Part shown: piece after piece, positions 45,430 to 58,029 of the stretch
How positions within the stretch are numbered: position 1 is the first letter of the stretch
Layout of the letters: each line of letters opens with the position of its first letter
Assembly (NCBI GenBank): GCA_963995505.1
Contig: OZ023198.1
Span: 3,100,001-3,164,000, forward strand
DNA from: Hypericum androsaemum
Taxonomy: Eukaryota > Streptophyta > Magnoliopsida > Malpighiales > Hypericaceae
Direction of reading: 5' to 3'
Length of the DNA stretch: 64,000 nucleotides
Program-made: the position numbers and the translations under genes
The notes under the pieces: generated by a model
Told to the model about the DNA's origin: nothing
Database searches by the model: none
Seen by the model: only the letters and a program-made list of their open reading frames with translations

Positions 45430-48400
45430 TGTCATACCCTTTGAAGCCTTGTAGAAAAGAAAAAAAGACAAAGGCAAGGGTATTATGCTTCCTTCGGGGA
45501 GGTCTGGACCGGGTGGAAAGAAGAAGCCAGGTACTTTTCAGAGGCGGGGAAGAACTGGACGAATTAATAATGGAATTCAGCTGCAGAGTAAGGAATCCTT
45601 GACAATCCAAATTGAGTCGTGGGTGGCATAGGGAATTATGATTACACTCGTGTGGAACTCTCAGGGGCTGGTCCAAGACCTGACAGTTTGAGTCCTGCGA
45701 GAGCTCATCACTAAATATAGGCTAACTGTAATGTATTTAATGGAAACGAGGCAGGAAACAAGAAAGTTAGAGAAGCTGAGGAAATGTGACGTAGCGTGGC
45801 GGAAGCAAAAACTAAGATAAGAGGATATGACAGATTCGATGTGGAAGACGGGTTAATACACGGCCTAACTCTCCAGGGTAGTCTCGAAAGACGGGTTAAT
45901 CGTATCACTGCTCGAATAAAAAAAAGGAGATTGGAAATGCACAGTTCGGTTGCAACGAAAGAGAAACACTCTCTCAGTAGAACCCTCGGGATTATAAAAT
46001 ATCAATTATCAAATTTAAACTCTAAACAATACGTAACTAACCTATATATAGAAAATATCAAACCCTAATAAATCTAATAGGCCTTAAGTCAAATAAAAGC
46101 CCAAATAAGACATACGGGCCTAACATAACAAAATACTAAATAATAAAAGTTCATCTAATAATAATAAAATATTTGTGCCTACGTCAGGCTCCCTCTTGCG
46201 ACAGCCTGAGAAATCCACAATATCACCTTTCACCACATTCGAACGACACACATGCACTTGATATCTTCATTTCTAGCAAAATAAGTACTTCAACATCAAG
46301 TAAGCACGACCCTTCTGTAAGGCATAAGTCAATAGCTCGTGTCGTCGAACATAATTTTCTACATCCTTCAAGTTATTCCACATGTTGATCAAGAGAGATC
46401 CTCCAACATATTCAAAATTTTTAACACCGAGGAAATCAATATGCTCGACACAATCAACCTCTCAATCCTGGGTCATGTGGGTTATGGGCTTATTCACTAA
46501 CTCATCAGCCTCCATGCATTCTTCACGTTCAAACCTATCTTCACGCTCAACATCAAAGACAGAAAGAGTAAGTGCAAAACTTGCCAGAATCGATGCTTCA
46601 TCAAATAATTTCCTCAAGGAAAGCAAAGTCAGATCACCTTCTTCACGAGAATCTTCTTCAAACAAATCATCATCAAATGCAACAAATTCTTCAAATAACA
46701 AAGTCTCTGCAACATACTGAATTTCAATCTTCGAATCAACAGACTTAACTCTCAATGTCAAAGCCTCCTCAACAGGTTAAACTATAGGCTTCGATTCCGT
46801 AATCTCAACTTTAGGTTCAGAAGCACCACGGTCATAATAAGAATCCCAAAAGTGATCCCACTTTTCATCAGCAAATCAAGAACTTCATTAGCATCCTTAG
46901 GAAATAATTCACAAACCAAGAAATCCCTCATTGTAACCCAACAAGAAATTCTCGTTTTACCTTGGCGTTGTCTTTGAGCTTGCAATCCACATTACCATTG
47001 AAAGAGATCAAATGATAGTCTGAATATCGCAAATTGATATTGAGCAAATTCTGAAAACTTTTCACGATGAAAATATAAATCAATATTCACAAGCCAATTG
47101 ATGAAGTCATGTTTCTGAATTCCTCTATCGAGAATAGGAATATCACTCATTTTAGGAATAAGCAAATTAACCATATTGCAATTAAGTGTGCTCCTCGCAT
47201 CAATTCTAACCCAAAAGGACCAATCTGCAATTTTCTGAAACCTCCAAGACCAATTTGTAAGTTTAATTTCTGGCAAATATCCAACTCAGTTCAAACTCTA
47301 CCACAATTTTAAAAAAGTACTTCAAGTTCTTCTAGCTAAACAACCAGTCCCAAAGTTCTGCCAAATTTCAATCCAGTCCAAATTTCCCAAATCAAACCCT
47401 AATTCAGAAAAAGGGGGGGAAATCAAACCAGAGATCAACCACGATAGGCGGCCATGACAGGCGATGGACCAGGCTGCGACAGGGACAGAGCTAGCTCAGC
47501 GTGAACAACAGCATCCTCGGGGTGGTTCACCGATGAAGCAGCGTGCGAACAGGGGCGTCATCGCGGGGCTCGTGGAACCCTAACCCGACTCGAGAAGGGT
47601 CTTGTCGGGAAGTTGGGTTCCCTGTGGTGGCTTGGAAACGTCAGAGCGAGACCGGCTTCTTCTGGGAACTCAGGCTGGCCGGCCCTCGGTTGCAAGGCAG
47701 CTTGTTCTGGCGTTGAGCGAACGGCGGCAGTGACAGTTCTGTGGGGTATCCGCCTCAAAAACCTTGAAACGGGTCGTGTAACTCTCTCTCTTTTTCCTTT
47801 TTTTTGTATTTTTTTTGAAGAAGAAATCAAATCAACGAACAAGAAGATCAAAATACTCCGATAAGGATGAACGCAGCTCTGATATCACCTGACGTAGCAT
47901 AGCGAAAACGAAAACTAAAATAAGAGGATATGACAGATTCGATGTGGAAACTGCCTGGATAAACTTAAATTGGAAGAGGCTCAATACAATGCCTAACTCT
48001 TTGGGGTTGAGCGTGTCACTGCTCAAATCAAAAAAAGGAGATTGAAATGCACTGCTTAGCCGCAACAAAAGAGAAACTCTCTCTCAATAAAATCCTCGGG
48101 GTTATGAAATATCAATTATCAAATCTAAACTTTAAACTCTAAACAATACCTAGCTAACTTATATATAAAAAATAGCAAACCCTAATAAATCTAATAGGTC
48201 TTAAGTCAAATAAAAGTCCAAATAAAACACACGGGCCCAACATAACAAAATATTAAATAATAAAAATCTATCTAATAATAATAAAATATACGTTCCTACG
48301 TCAAAATGTCAGTTCACTAGGAGTTATTATGTGGATAGGCTTGTAATAGGAGGTGGTTTGGCGTTATAGCGGAATGAAGGTGTGAATGTTAAACTACATT

Positions 48401-49270
48401 GATTTAGTTTGTACTGAGAAGGCTACTGGATTATCTTGGGGGTTACTTGTGTGTATGGTGAACCTGCAGCTGAGAAAAGGGATCTTTGTTGGGATGAGTT
48501 GAGTAAGCTTCATGGTAATGGAGCTTCTCTCCGGGTTTATGTGGGGGGAATTTAATTTCCCTTTGCTGCCCCGAAGACAAGAAAGGAATTGTTCCTGCAA
48601 CCTGGCCCTAAATGAAACATCTTCAAAAATTCATGGATTATTGTTGCTTGATGGATCTTGGGTTCAAATAGAATCATTTTACTTGGTGCAACAACCAGCA
48701 AGGTTGTGCTAGGACTTAGGAAAGGTTGGATAGGGCAGCAGCAAACAAGGTTTGGCGGGATTTCTTCCCTCACTCAAGTCGTCAATGGTGAAATTTAGGG
48801 ATCTGATCAAGCGTACATTGTGCTAAGATACTATGGTCCAAGTGGAGGCGAGGAAGAAGATATTTAGGTTTGAAGAGTGGTGGTCTAAGGGGAAGGATAT
48901 CATGGAAATCATTACAAAGATTTGGAGCAAAATTGTTCAGGGTGATCCTTCTGATGTCTTTTGTAAGCACAACAAGATTTGTGCAGTTGACCTCCAGAAA
49001 TGGAGCAAAGAAGTGCTGGGTTGTAGAAAATTGAGGATTCTGTCGGTTACTGAAAAGCTGGCCAGAATTTAGAAACAATGTCGGGGTGAAAGATTGAGGG
49101 AAGAGGAGAAGAGAGTGAAGGCTGAGTTGGATAAACTTTACCAACAAGAGGAGTTTTTTGGCAGCAAAGGTCTAGGGTGAATTGGTTGAATTATGGAGAC
49201 CTAAACATCAAGTTTTTTTCCACGAATCTATCTGGAATTATCTGGCAATTGTTTTTGAATTTCTTTAATG
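45430..49270 (+). mobile_element. L1-type LINE relic, split by an LTR element
   Basis: Left part 45430-45786, right part 48304-49270. At 45638 a frame reads 'WNSQGLVQDLTV', 'VLRELI' and 'MYLMETRQETRKLEKLRK', the N-terminal pattern of L1 apurinic endonuclease. After the insertion, shifted frames give 'NYIDLV.TEKATGLSWG', 'WCNNQQGCARTKERLDRAAA' (the SNRRxGxxxxxERLDR motif), 'FRFEEWWSKGKDIMEI' and 'QRSRVNWLNYGDLNIKFF' (the SRxxWLxxGDxNTKFF motif before reverse transcriptase). Many stops and shifts. The reverse transcriptase domain is missing. Confidence 0.82.
45787..48303 (-). mobile_element. 2.5-kb non-autonomous LTR retrotransposon
   Basis: Repeats 45787-46186 and 47890-48303 start 'tgacgtagc' and end 'cctacgtca'; perfect 5-bp target duplication aaatg at 45782-45786 and 48304-48308. 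Next to the right repeat, 'gcagctctgatatcacc' is the complement of an initiator-Met primer site, so the element reads right to left and its 5' LTR is 47890-48303. The internal 1.7 kb has only short minus-strand frames, one (46992-47276) with 'DFINWLVNIDLYFHREKFSE', like the start of a Ty3-type gag. No protease, reverse transcriptase or integrase, hence dependent on another element for movement. Confidence 0.9.
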
Positions 49271-50260
49271 ATTAATTTTAGTAATATACTAAAAGGTCTA
49301 GGTTCAAACTTTGACATTATCATCGTGTAAAAATTTAACTTAAAAAAGTATTTAAAGTTAAAGAAAAGGTCCGGAGTGGATAGTATTAGGTAATACTAAT
49401 CCAAAAGATTATTCTTGACGCAGGTTCAATGCAGAATTAATTATGTTAATAAAATGTAAAATCGATTAATTTTCTTCTGTAGGACGTGTGAAAGAACAAA
49501 AAGGAGGAATATGCGTACTATTATCACATTGATCTCTCTTTAGCCTCGGTTTGTTTTAAGTGAAACATAATATTAGAAAATAATTATATGTATTATAGTT
49601 TCAAAGAAATAATTGTTTGGGTAAAATTTTAGAACATTATTGAAAAAATTGTACATATCTTTTCTTACGAGAAAGAAATTCGAACTTAGATTTTGTTATA
49701 ACTTGTTAGCCTTTAAAATAAGTTGTTATGATTTGTTAGCTTTTAGTGAAGTGTTATGATTTGTTAGATTTTGTGACCGTAGAAAACTCTAGCAAAAAAT
49801 CCAATAATTTTTTAATGAAATAGTAAACCTGGTTACAGTGAAAAATATCTAAATATAAAACAAACACAAAAAACTTGTACAACTGATTACATAAAACAAA
49901 TTCTTGATAAAACCTAGCTCAAGCGAAATAAAACTAATTGAGGGAACTAGTATTTAAATTTTCTTTGCTCGGTGCTAGTTTTGCACGTAAAGTGTTATTA
50001 CTTATAAAAAAGATTTTGCCAATTGTGCGCAAATGCATTATATCAATAGTGTCGTTAGTATTTAACAACACTATTGATATAAAGATTCTCCGAGGACGCT
50101 CGGGGAGTCAACCGAGTCAAGAGTCGAGTAAAAATGTTGAGGACATCCGGAAAGTCGTACAATTCGAGTGAAGAACTTGAGGTCGATTGGGTCGAGAAGT
50201 AAAGTTGAGGGAGCGAGATGAAGAGGGCTAACACGTTTTGGCGTCCGCCAAGGAGGTGGC
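49271..50260. other. AT-rich intergenic DNA
   Basis: 49285-49350 has a B-box-like 'ggttcaaactttgac' and may be a SINE fragment. 49680-49790 has repeated 'ttatgatttgttag'. No gene recognised. Confidence 0.4.
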
Positions 50261-50640
50261 TCTATAAATACCCATTGTAAACTTCATTTGTGTGTGTTGG
50301 TCTAGTGAAAGAGCTTGGAAGCCAAAGTGAGTGGCCAGAGAGAAAAAGAGAATCCAAAGAGAGAGTGGGTAGCCAAAGTGTGACATTCATTGTAAAGAGC
50401 AAGTGAAGCTCTAAAAGAGTGACATATTGAAATCTCTCCCGATCCAATAACCCTAGTAGGGTATGTGCCTCTATAAATATCCGTTGTAAACTTGGTCTAG
50501 TGAAAGAGCTTGGAGGCCAAAGTGAGTGACTAGAGAAAAAAATGAGAGAACCCAAAGAGAGAGTGGGTAGCCAAAGTGTGGCATTCATTGTAAAGAACAA
50601 GTGAAGCTCCAAAAGAGTGACATAGTGAAATGTGTCCCTC
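50261..50640. repeat. 190-bp tandem duplication with TATA-like motif
   Basis: Copies about 50261-50450 and 50470-50640, offset 209 bp, each begin 'tctataaata', then 'gtctagtgaaagagcttgga', 'agagagagtgggtagccaaa' and 'aagtgaagctc'. The downstream 'gggccccgtgtttttccca' and 'aaca' resemble an LTR end, so this may be the R/U5 part of a solo LTR, but no left end was found. Confidence 0.7.
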
Positions 50641-50723
50641 CTTGTGCTTTCCTTTGTGTTTCGTGTTTGTATTTGCTTACTCCGGTGTTGTGTTATTGCT
50701 TGGGCCCCGTGTTTTTCCCAACA

Positions 50724-51516
50724 AAATCGCCTAGAAAATTATCAAAGATAATCAATTATCTAATAACAATTGCTTAGTTTGTCCCGACGAACTTATTTCA
50801 GAGCGTCAACATGCGATTAATAAAGATTAGCACTGGCTAGTAGCTCCTAGGCGTTTAACAAAAAAATCTAATAACAATTGCCGTTAAATAAATGATATCT
50901 TTGATATTTTTTTGGGTTCTAAATTATATCTTTGTTATTAAACCACCTTATTTTAGCTCCATATCTTTTTCCCTTTTGGCCCATGTTCTATGTGGTCCGC
51001 TTGCGGCTTGGCTCCTCCTTCCCTTTTGAAAATATTTGCCAACCCACTTTGTGAACTCAAATCATTGCTTGATACAACAGTCGTATTTGGTGAATCCAAA
51101 GCTGTGTTGGCTTAAGAACTTGTGGCGATGAGAAGATTTTGAGTGGGACTTCTCCCCGACCATGGAAAGGGCTGGAGGGCATTCTAGTATTTGGTGCCCA
51201 ATTTTCATTGAAATGAAGAGTACATAAGGCTTCTAGTTGGTACAAATTCTGGATGTAGATGTGTGCTTTTTCCTGAGATTGTTTTGGCCCATGTGGCATC
51301 CCTATTGGTAAGGAGCTTCCTGTACCATTTTCTCTACCAACCTGTTTGGTGTTAGCTGGTGCATTGGAATCTCCTTGGAGGGGGCTCTCACTCAATGGAT
51401 GGGTCTACAAAGGAATAGGATGCTAAGGTCTAGTTCTACGAATAGCTATTTAGATGTGCAAGGTCTATGTAATTCTGAGTCGTCATTCTATGTGCTCTGT
51501 TATTAAACTTGGATGA
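50724..51516. other. Intergenic DNA
   Basis: No gene recognised. 51057-51395 has an open minus-strand frame without identifiable domain. Confidence 0.4.
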
Positions 51517-51525
51517 TTTAAAATT

Positions 51526-52871
51526 GAGAAAATTACACTCAGGTCCCTGTAGTTTATCGTCCCTCCCTCTGGGGTCCCTGCATTTTTGAAATCGTTCCTG
51601 ACGTCCCCGAAGTTTGGTTTTAGAGACTCTCGGGTCCCTGACAGCTCTTTTTTATTTATTTTTGTCATTAAAATGACCTTTTTATCCCTCTGATCATCTT
51701 CTCAGGAGAATACAACTTTCCGGTCATCTTCTCCGGCGAACCAAAATTTATTCTAGCGACATAAAATTATTCCGGTGAACAAAATTTAGATCTAAACCAG
51801 ACAAGTAAAATTTATCATCTTCAACCTCATCGCCCACGACCCATTCTCCCCAAAATTGACCCGCCTCTGGTTGCCAAACATTTTCAACTGCATCTGCGAC
51901 GAGACTCGACGAACCTAATTATCTAAAAAGATCGAGAGAGACGGTAGCCAATCCCCGCTGATTTTTCCTCACAGATTGAGGAGATCGAGAGAGACGGTAG
52001 AGAGGCAGCCTTTCTTGGGCTAGGAATTTTGGCGCCGTCGTTAACGAGCCAGGAGGAATTTGCTGGAAGACGAAGAGCCATGGGCTCACCGTCGGCGACC
52101 GTCTCCTCCTCAAGCTCGTCGCCGTCCTCAAACTCGCCGCCATCCTCAAGCTCCACCCCACCCCAACAGCCCTCAAACTCCACCCACCGATCCACCCCAC
52201 CGTCCTCAAGTTTGGATTGAAGCAAATAAAGTCGATGCTGTTCCTGGGCTTAGGGACCCTCATCGTTGCCCACCGTCCTCAAGATCGGATTCGATCATCT
52301 AGGACGGCCTGGATCCTCTCTCTCCCACCTTGGAGCCGAACAATCGCGATTCGCCATAGATAAGTTCACCAAGGACTTGTTGGTTCCTGCTGATACCAAG
52401 GACTCCATGATGGGTTTGTTCACCGCCTTGCCAGTGAACATCGACCGGTGAGACTTGGCCATCTCACAACCCCGTCGACGTTTTGAACAGGCGAGACTAT
52501 CACCATCCCCAATTAGGGTTCTTCAACCCCCAAATCAATTGTAGGCGAGGGGACCATCGTCTACGGCTGTCTTGGTTATGGTTGGAGGTTGGATTTGTTG
52601 TCGGAGTTCGTGGTTGTTGTCAGAGTTCGTAGTTTTTGTCAGAGTCGTTCGGAGGTTAGGTTTGTTATCAGAGTCGACAGAGGAAGTGAGATGAATTTTT
52701 TTTTGTTTAAGGATATTTTGGTCATTTCCATGACCAAAAATGAAAAAATGAGCCGTCAGGGACCCGAGAGTTGATAAAACCAAATTTCGGGGACGTCAGG
52801 AACGATTTCGGAAATGCATGGACCTCAGAGGGAGGGACGCCAAACTACAGGAATTTGAGCATAATTTTTCC
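51526..52871. mobile_element. Pack-MULE-like TIR element
   Basis: Ends 'gagaaaattacactcaggtc' and the inverse of '...gagcataatttttcc', with inner TIR words 'tccctgtagttt', 'gactctcgggtccctgac' and 'aaaatgacc'. Perfect 9-bp target duplication tttaaaatt at 51517-51525 and 52872-52880. The GC-rich interior (51920-52460) has coding-like frames in both directions. One plus frame (52266-52451) reads 'QSRFAIDKFTKDLLVPADTK' followed by 'DSMMGLFTALPVN', which looks like a captured exon of unknown origin. No transposase. TIRs share the 'ctctcgggtccctg' core with 4666-5831 and 12441-13958. Confidence 0.87.
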
Positions 52872-52937
52872 TTTAAAATTTTACTTGCCAAAAAAATAAA
52901 ATCATTACTTGATTTTCTCGAACTTTCATATTAGAGG

Positions 52938-53677
52938 TAGGGATGGCAATGGGTAGGGTAATGTAGGGTATTGGTAGGACCCTACCCATACCCTAGTTTT
53001 TTTAGTTGGACACATACCCTACCCTCGACCTTACAAATTTTTTATTGTTAGATTCATACCCTATCCTCCTAAAGACCCAGGGTCTATAGGGTCTGCAGGG
53101 TCCGACCCTTTAACGTTCTGCATTTTGATAATTTTTAATCAAAAGTTAATTTTTATATAAAATTTAAACAAATTCAAGACATCTACTATGTTACACATCA
53201 ATATTAAATAGAAAATTGATGAAACATCAAATTTTACAATTTAATTTCAATAGTATAAGGTTTTTCTTTTCGAGTTTGAAGTACATAAATAATTCAACAA
53301 AAGAAAAATATAGAATGTCGGCTTGTTGTGATCCATCATTCACGACATTTTCTAAACTGGTTGTGTAATAACATAATAAATATGTTAAAGTTAACCAAAA
53401 AGTATATTATATATATTATCAATATGGTCTAATTATGGTCTAACTAGGGTCTAACTAGGATCTAATCAGGGTAGAGTCTAAACTAGGGTAAAAATGTAAG
53501 GGTAGGGTCCGATCCACATGGTCTAACTATGGATTCATACCTTACCATAGATCCTACTTCTAAACATGGACACATACTCATACTCTTCTCTAGATCCAGT
53601 CAAAGTCAACACATCCTAGATCCGTGGGGTAAGGGTAAGGTCCGACCATCAGGGTATGAGTATTTCTGACATCTCTA
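52938..53677. mobile_element. 740-bp hAT-type non-autonomous element
   Basis: Ends 'tagggatggcaatgggtagg' and the inverse of '...gggtatgagtatttctgacatctcta' (terminal TAGRGATG), flanked by a perfect 8-bp duplication attagagg at 52930-52937 and 53678-53685. The 8-bp target site and termini fit the hAT superfamily. The interior is full of 'gggtagggt/accctaccc' and 'ggtctaactagg' subrepeats. No ORF. Confidence 0.85.
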
Positions 53678-53685
53678 ATTAGAGG

Positions 53686-54249
53686 AGCGTGATTTTCTTC
53701 TTTTCGGAATAGGCCCTTCTAGAAATTTTGTTGGTGGTTTTTTGGGACCGGTGGTCTCGAGCTTAGATGAGCTGGGCACAAGGCCGGGCTTGAGGGTGGG
53801 TGCGGGCTGAGCTTGGGGCACAGTGCGCTCGTGCTGGGCTGGGCTCCTGGCCCATAAATCTCCTGCAAGAAGCAAAATATCAAACGGAAAACGACAGCAG
53901 ATTGACGGATTTTTATCCTCCAATAGGGTTTGGATCTAGATTCCATTTTTTTTACAATGGAAAGGGTTGAGCATGGCCTTTTGGCTCCACCTTGTCCAAT
54001 TAAAACGTGGTACGATGTTACAAAACACATGGTATTTTTTCCATATTTTTTCTCGTTTGGTAATCGACAGATCCCAATTAATTAATTAGTTAGTACGTAG
54101 ATTAATCCCCAGCCATAAAAATGATTAGCCTACACTATTAAGATTTTTTTTATCATTTAGTATTAGTTGAATAATATTTTTGAAAGATGATAAAGTTCTC
54201 TCAATAAATATTGAAAGTGATGATATTATTATCTTCATACAATAAGTAG
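53686..54249. other. Intergenic DNA
   Basis: GC-richer stretch 53740-53870 without a recognisable domain, then AT-rich. No gene called. Confidence 0.4.
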
Positions 54250-54559
54250 TCAATGAATTACTCCTGAGCTTTAGTGACAGCATTTTTGGAAAAAAAATTT
54301 AGGATAATTCTTAGGTAATATGAGCAACGATAACGTTCATATACCTTATTGACAGCACATTTATTTGATTTCTTCAAAATTTATTTAAATATTTCTTAGA
54401 TCAATTAATTTAAATTTAAAGTGATATAAATTTAAATTAATTGATTCAACGAATCATTGGGTTTCTTTTGTTGGTTGGTTTTGCTTTGGAATGGGTAGCT
54501 TGTGGATTTGTGAGTTTGTTTGGTTTTGATTTTGATTTTATCCAATTGGGTGCTAGAAA

Positions 54560-54780
54560 GTTTGAGAACTTCGGTCGAAGTCTGGGGAGGGGAGAGAGAG
54601 TGGAAGGTGGAGAAGAGAGAGCCGGATAGGATCCGAGCAGGTCCGAGTAGCTGCCTGTGGACCTAATTGATTTTAATTGGAATAAATTTTACTGAATTGA
54701 TCAGTTTTATACTACAAGATATTAAAGTAATTTAATACAATACTACAAGGTACTAAACTAGACTTTTTCTTTTTTATAAA
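54560..54780. mobile_element. One-sided relic of the intron-3 TIR element family
   Basis: 'gagcaggtccgagtagctgc', 'attgattttaattggaataa', 'ctgaattgatcagttttata' and 'tactacaaggtactaaacta' correspond to the right TIR of the element in invertase intron 3. No left partner is found. Confidence 0.65.
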
Positions 54781-54824
54781 AGATAACAAAGTCCTTTTCG
54801 CGCTCTAGCTCTCGGACTCGAAAG

Positions 54825-55370
54825 TTGACTACAAAAGCTGGAGCCCTGTCAAAGATTCCAGCGCGAAGCATCAAGATTCGAGCTCCACGGTTGGAGGTTC
54901 CCATCTCGCCGTCAACGACGGGAATCAATGAGCAAGACGAGGCTAGGGTACAACAAGATGAAGAATGGGAGATGGCCCATGCAAAGCGTGCGCTCGAGAT
55001 GGCGGTGCTATTGGGCACGACCTATGAGGCGGATGATGTGACTATTCTCCAACAAATAAGGGATGCAAGGCGGGGTAACGGGCAAACAAAGGTCCATGAC
55101 CCTTCGTAAGTCTTGAGTTTAAGGTCGAGGTAAATATAGTTTTAAGTTTGTTTTGGTTCTTATTTACCTTTCCGTGGTACGATCACGGTTTTGATTAAGG
55201 CCAGGGGTTTCTTGGGATTATTTTGGGCTAGGTACTTGATAGTTCTCCTCATTTGATTATGATGAGTTTCTATCTAGTATATTAGGTGATGTTTTTTGAC
55301 ATTATTGGTGTAACTTTCTTTTATACAACTTTTGGTGAAATCAAATTTACTTATAAAAAAAATACCTCTA
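54825..55370 (+). other. Possible LINE 3' end with short ORF
   Basis: An open frame of 94 codons (54825-55109, 'EEWEMAHAKRALEMAVLLGT') is followed by about 250 bp ending in an A-run near 55361-55369. The layout resembles the tail of a LINE, but I do not recognise the protein and no upstream LINE domains are present. Confidence 0.3.
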
Positions 55371-56500
55371 CATTATATAATCTGATCTATTGTTTAAAAT
55401 AATTGAGACGTTTTCTGTAACGTCGACAGCATTAATTATTTACTAATTAGTTTGTTAATGCTCCGCATAATTATGTTGGGAAGACATAAACCTAATTTGT
55501 GATACTAAATGCGGAGCATTAATTATGTTGACTTCTACGGATATTATGCATTAAATTTAAATAAAAGCTATTATCAAGACTCATAAATAGTAATATTGAT
55601 TATTAGTTAAACTTAAATTGTGATACTAAATGCGGTGCATTAATTATGTTGATTTGTACGGATAAGCATTTAATGTATAGCATTAATTATAAATATATCC
55701 TTTGAAGCGTGTGTCTCCTCCCTATCAAAAGACGTCGACCGCCGGAGAAATTGAAGCGGAGAGACGACGAGCCGGAGACGGTGAAGGTAGTCGGAGTGAA
55801 GGTCGTATCACAGCCGTCTCGCCTGAGGGGGTGTCGGAGTGAAGTCAGAGGCACCCTCATCAATCATCATCCTCCCTCTCTTCCCAAATTGCCAGCCCTA
55901 ATTCCAAAATTACCGGCGACGAAGCCACGGCGCGGACGAGAGCACGTGTTTGAACTTCAACATGCCTAGGAAGTTTCTGCCAGAGGTATTCTCTTTTTAC
56001 TGATCAATATGCTCCATCAATTGAAATTTGGGTAAATTATTCTCAAATCTTTTTATTATAGCCAAAATTATATTTAAATTCCTCTATTATCAAAATATAT
56101 GATAAAGTCTCCCGTGTTTAGTTTATTATACTATGAAGTCTTTCATGTCAGTATCCGAATTTTTTTCCGACAAAGCCCTATTTGAAAAGATTAAATTGCC
56201 CCCATTTGTAAAAATCAAGTTTTTAACTTTCCCCTTTCTTAAAATTACCCCGACATTCCCCAAACTCCTTCTCTCTCCCTCTTCTCTCCCTCGCCTTCCC
56301 GTATTCTCGTTGATTCGGCTTCCCATCTTTTCATCTTCCCGTCTTCGCGTATTCATCATCTAAATCCTAATCCCGGCCGAATTCCTGTTGTTCCCCTAAA
56401 TCAAATCGGCAAGGGTTTCCCCCAATTTTGATTGGGAAAACCCTAAACCCTAATTTTGGCAAGTTCGTTGGAGTTGCGGGATTCATTAGAGTTGCGGGAA

Positions 56501-57845
56501 GATGGATGACAAGGTGCACTTCTTGGATGGTAAGTCCAAAATTTATGACAATGTAGACCCAGAACGTTATAATTTTAAAATGCTTGTTGAAGATGCATAC
56601 AAGACATATGATTTTAAGATCGAAAGTTCATGGTGCAAGTAAAACCTTGAAGCGGGGTGGGAAATTTCTAGTGATGTAGATGTAATGTTTATGTTCGAAT
56701 ATCACAAGTGGGATAAAGTTATTCAAATTTACATGCATCTTCAGGAAACTGGTATTCCCCTTACTACTATATTCACGAAGGAGAGGGTGTTGTTTGTTCG
56801 GATTTGACCCTTAAAATGAAGAGGCTTTGTTGGCCTTCAAATGAAAAACTATTTACTGCTGCTGGGCCGGTTCAAATGTTGGTGTTGAGGTCCCTCGTGA
56901 TGGTGTGGATGTGGATGGTGGTGTGGAGGTGGATGGTGGTGTGGATGTGAAAGTGAAAGTGGATGGTGGTGTGGATGAGGATGGCGTGAATGTGGAGGTT
57001 GGTTTCAATGGTGTTGTGAATTTAGAGGATGAGAGTGATGCCACCTTTAGCATTTCATTTGATGAATATTCATCCAATGACAGGCTGAGTAGTTAGACAT
57101 TCACAAATAGTAGGGTAAGTTCTGACTTTGAAGAGGTGGACTCCAATAACAGACATTTAAGAGATTTTGAGACAGAGAGTGATGATTAGATAACTGATCA
57201 ATCAATTAGAAGGAGGGCAAGGAAGAGGGTAAAGATGGATCCTATTTATGATTAAGCTGGGAGAATTTAGGTTGCAGACTGGACAAGAGATCATATTCAC
57301 TGTGAGGCAAACATTCAAAGACATTGAAGAGTTTAGGAAGACTTTGATAGATTATTCTACCAAGTGCAGATATGATATCGAGTTTGTAAAGAATGAGAAG
57401 TGAAAGTGTACTTCAAAGTATAGTGGTAATTGTCCTTGGAGGATTATTGCATCCGTTATGTCTGGTTCAAAAAAAATTCATGGTGAAGATATTGATGGGC
57501 GCACACTGTTGTCTAAATGGATAGCGAAACAGATTGGGAATCTTGTTGAAGCAAATCAGAACTTGGATAATGATACTCATAAGAGCTATTTTGGAAGATT
57601 GGTGTGAAGCCTAAAACTAGAAAATATGGAGAATTAAGGTATATGTGAGGAAGGATAAACAAGGTTCTCATGTTCAATCTTATGCTCGTCTCCATGTATA
57701 CTGTGACTTGCTACGTACACTTAACCCAGGATTTGTGTTTACAAGGACAACCAAGACATGCCAATTAGATTTTGGAGAGATGTTAAGTTCTTTTCTTGAA
57801 ATTTACAAATTTGACATTTGCAGCAAAATTTCATCTCTTTTTTAG
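56501..57845 (+). pseudogene. MuDR-type MULE transposase relic, N-terminal part
   Basis: From ATG 56501 ('MDDKVHFLDGKSKIYDNV') the N-terminal module is readable with stops. An Asp/Val-rich low-complexity stretch (56880-57060) follows. Then 'IIFTVRQTFKDIEEFRKTLI' with 'DYSTKCRYDIEFVKNEK', 'YSGNCPWRIIASVMSG', 'LLSKWIAKQIGNLV' and 'YARLHVYCDLLRTLNPGFVF' match, in order, the MuDR DNA-binding region (F-x-KNE, CPWR, SKWIA, YxxLxxYxxxLxxxNPG). It ends before the catalytic DDE part. At least six stops or shifts. A TIR-like left end 'gggtaaattattctcaaatc' is at about 56031. Clearly dead, but it shows that autonomous MULEs have inhabited this genome. Confidence 0.82.
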
Positions 57846-58029
57846 GGGAAAAACCAAACAAAATATATAATAATAACCAAGTTGAGAAATTTGTATACAG
57901 AAGGACATCAAGGCCCGAGAAATGAAAAGTGATCCAATCACTCGGAAAAAATTCTAGTCTAATCTGCTTACAAAGCCAATTGGTACTTCATCACTCGGCA
58001 CTTGTAACTTCTCAAGTTATGCCAAATAA

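Noticed and set aside
46462..46761. Acidic 99-codon frame inside the LTR element as a host gene
   Set aside because: It lies between the LTRs, has no recognisable domain and only moderate coding character.
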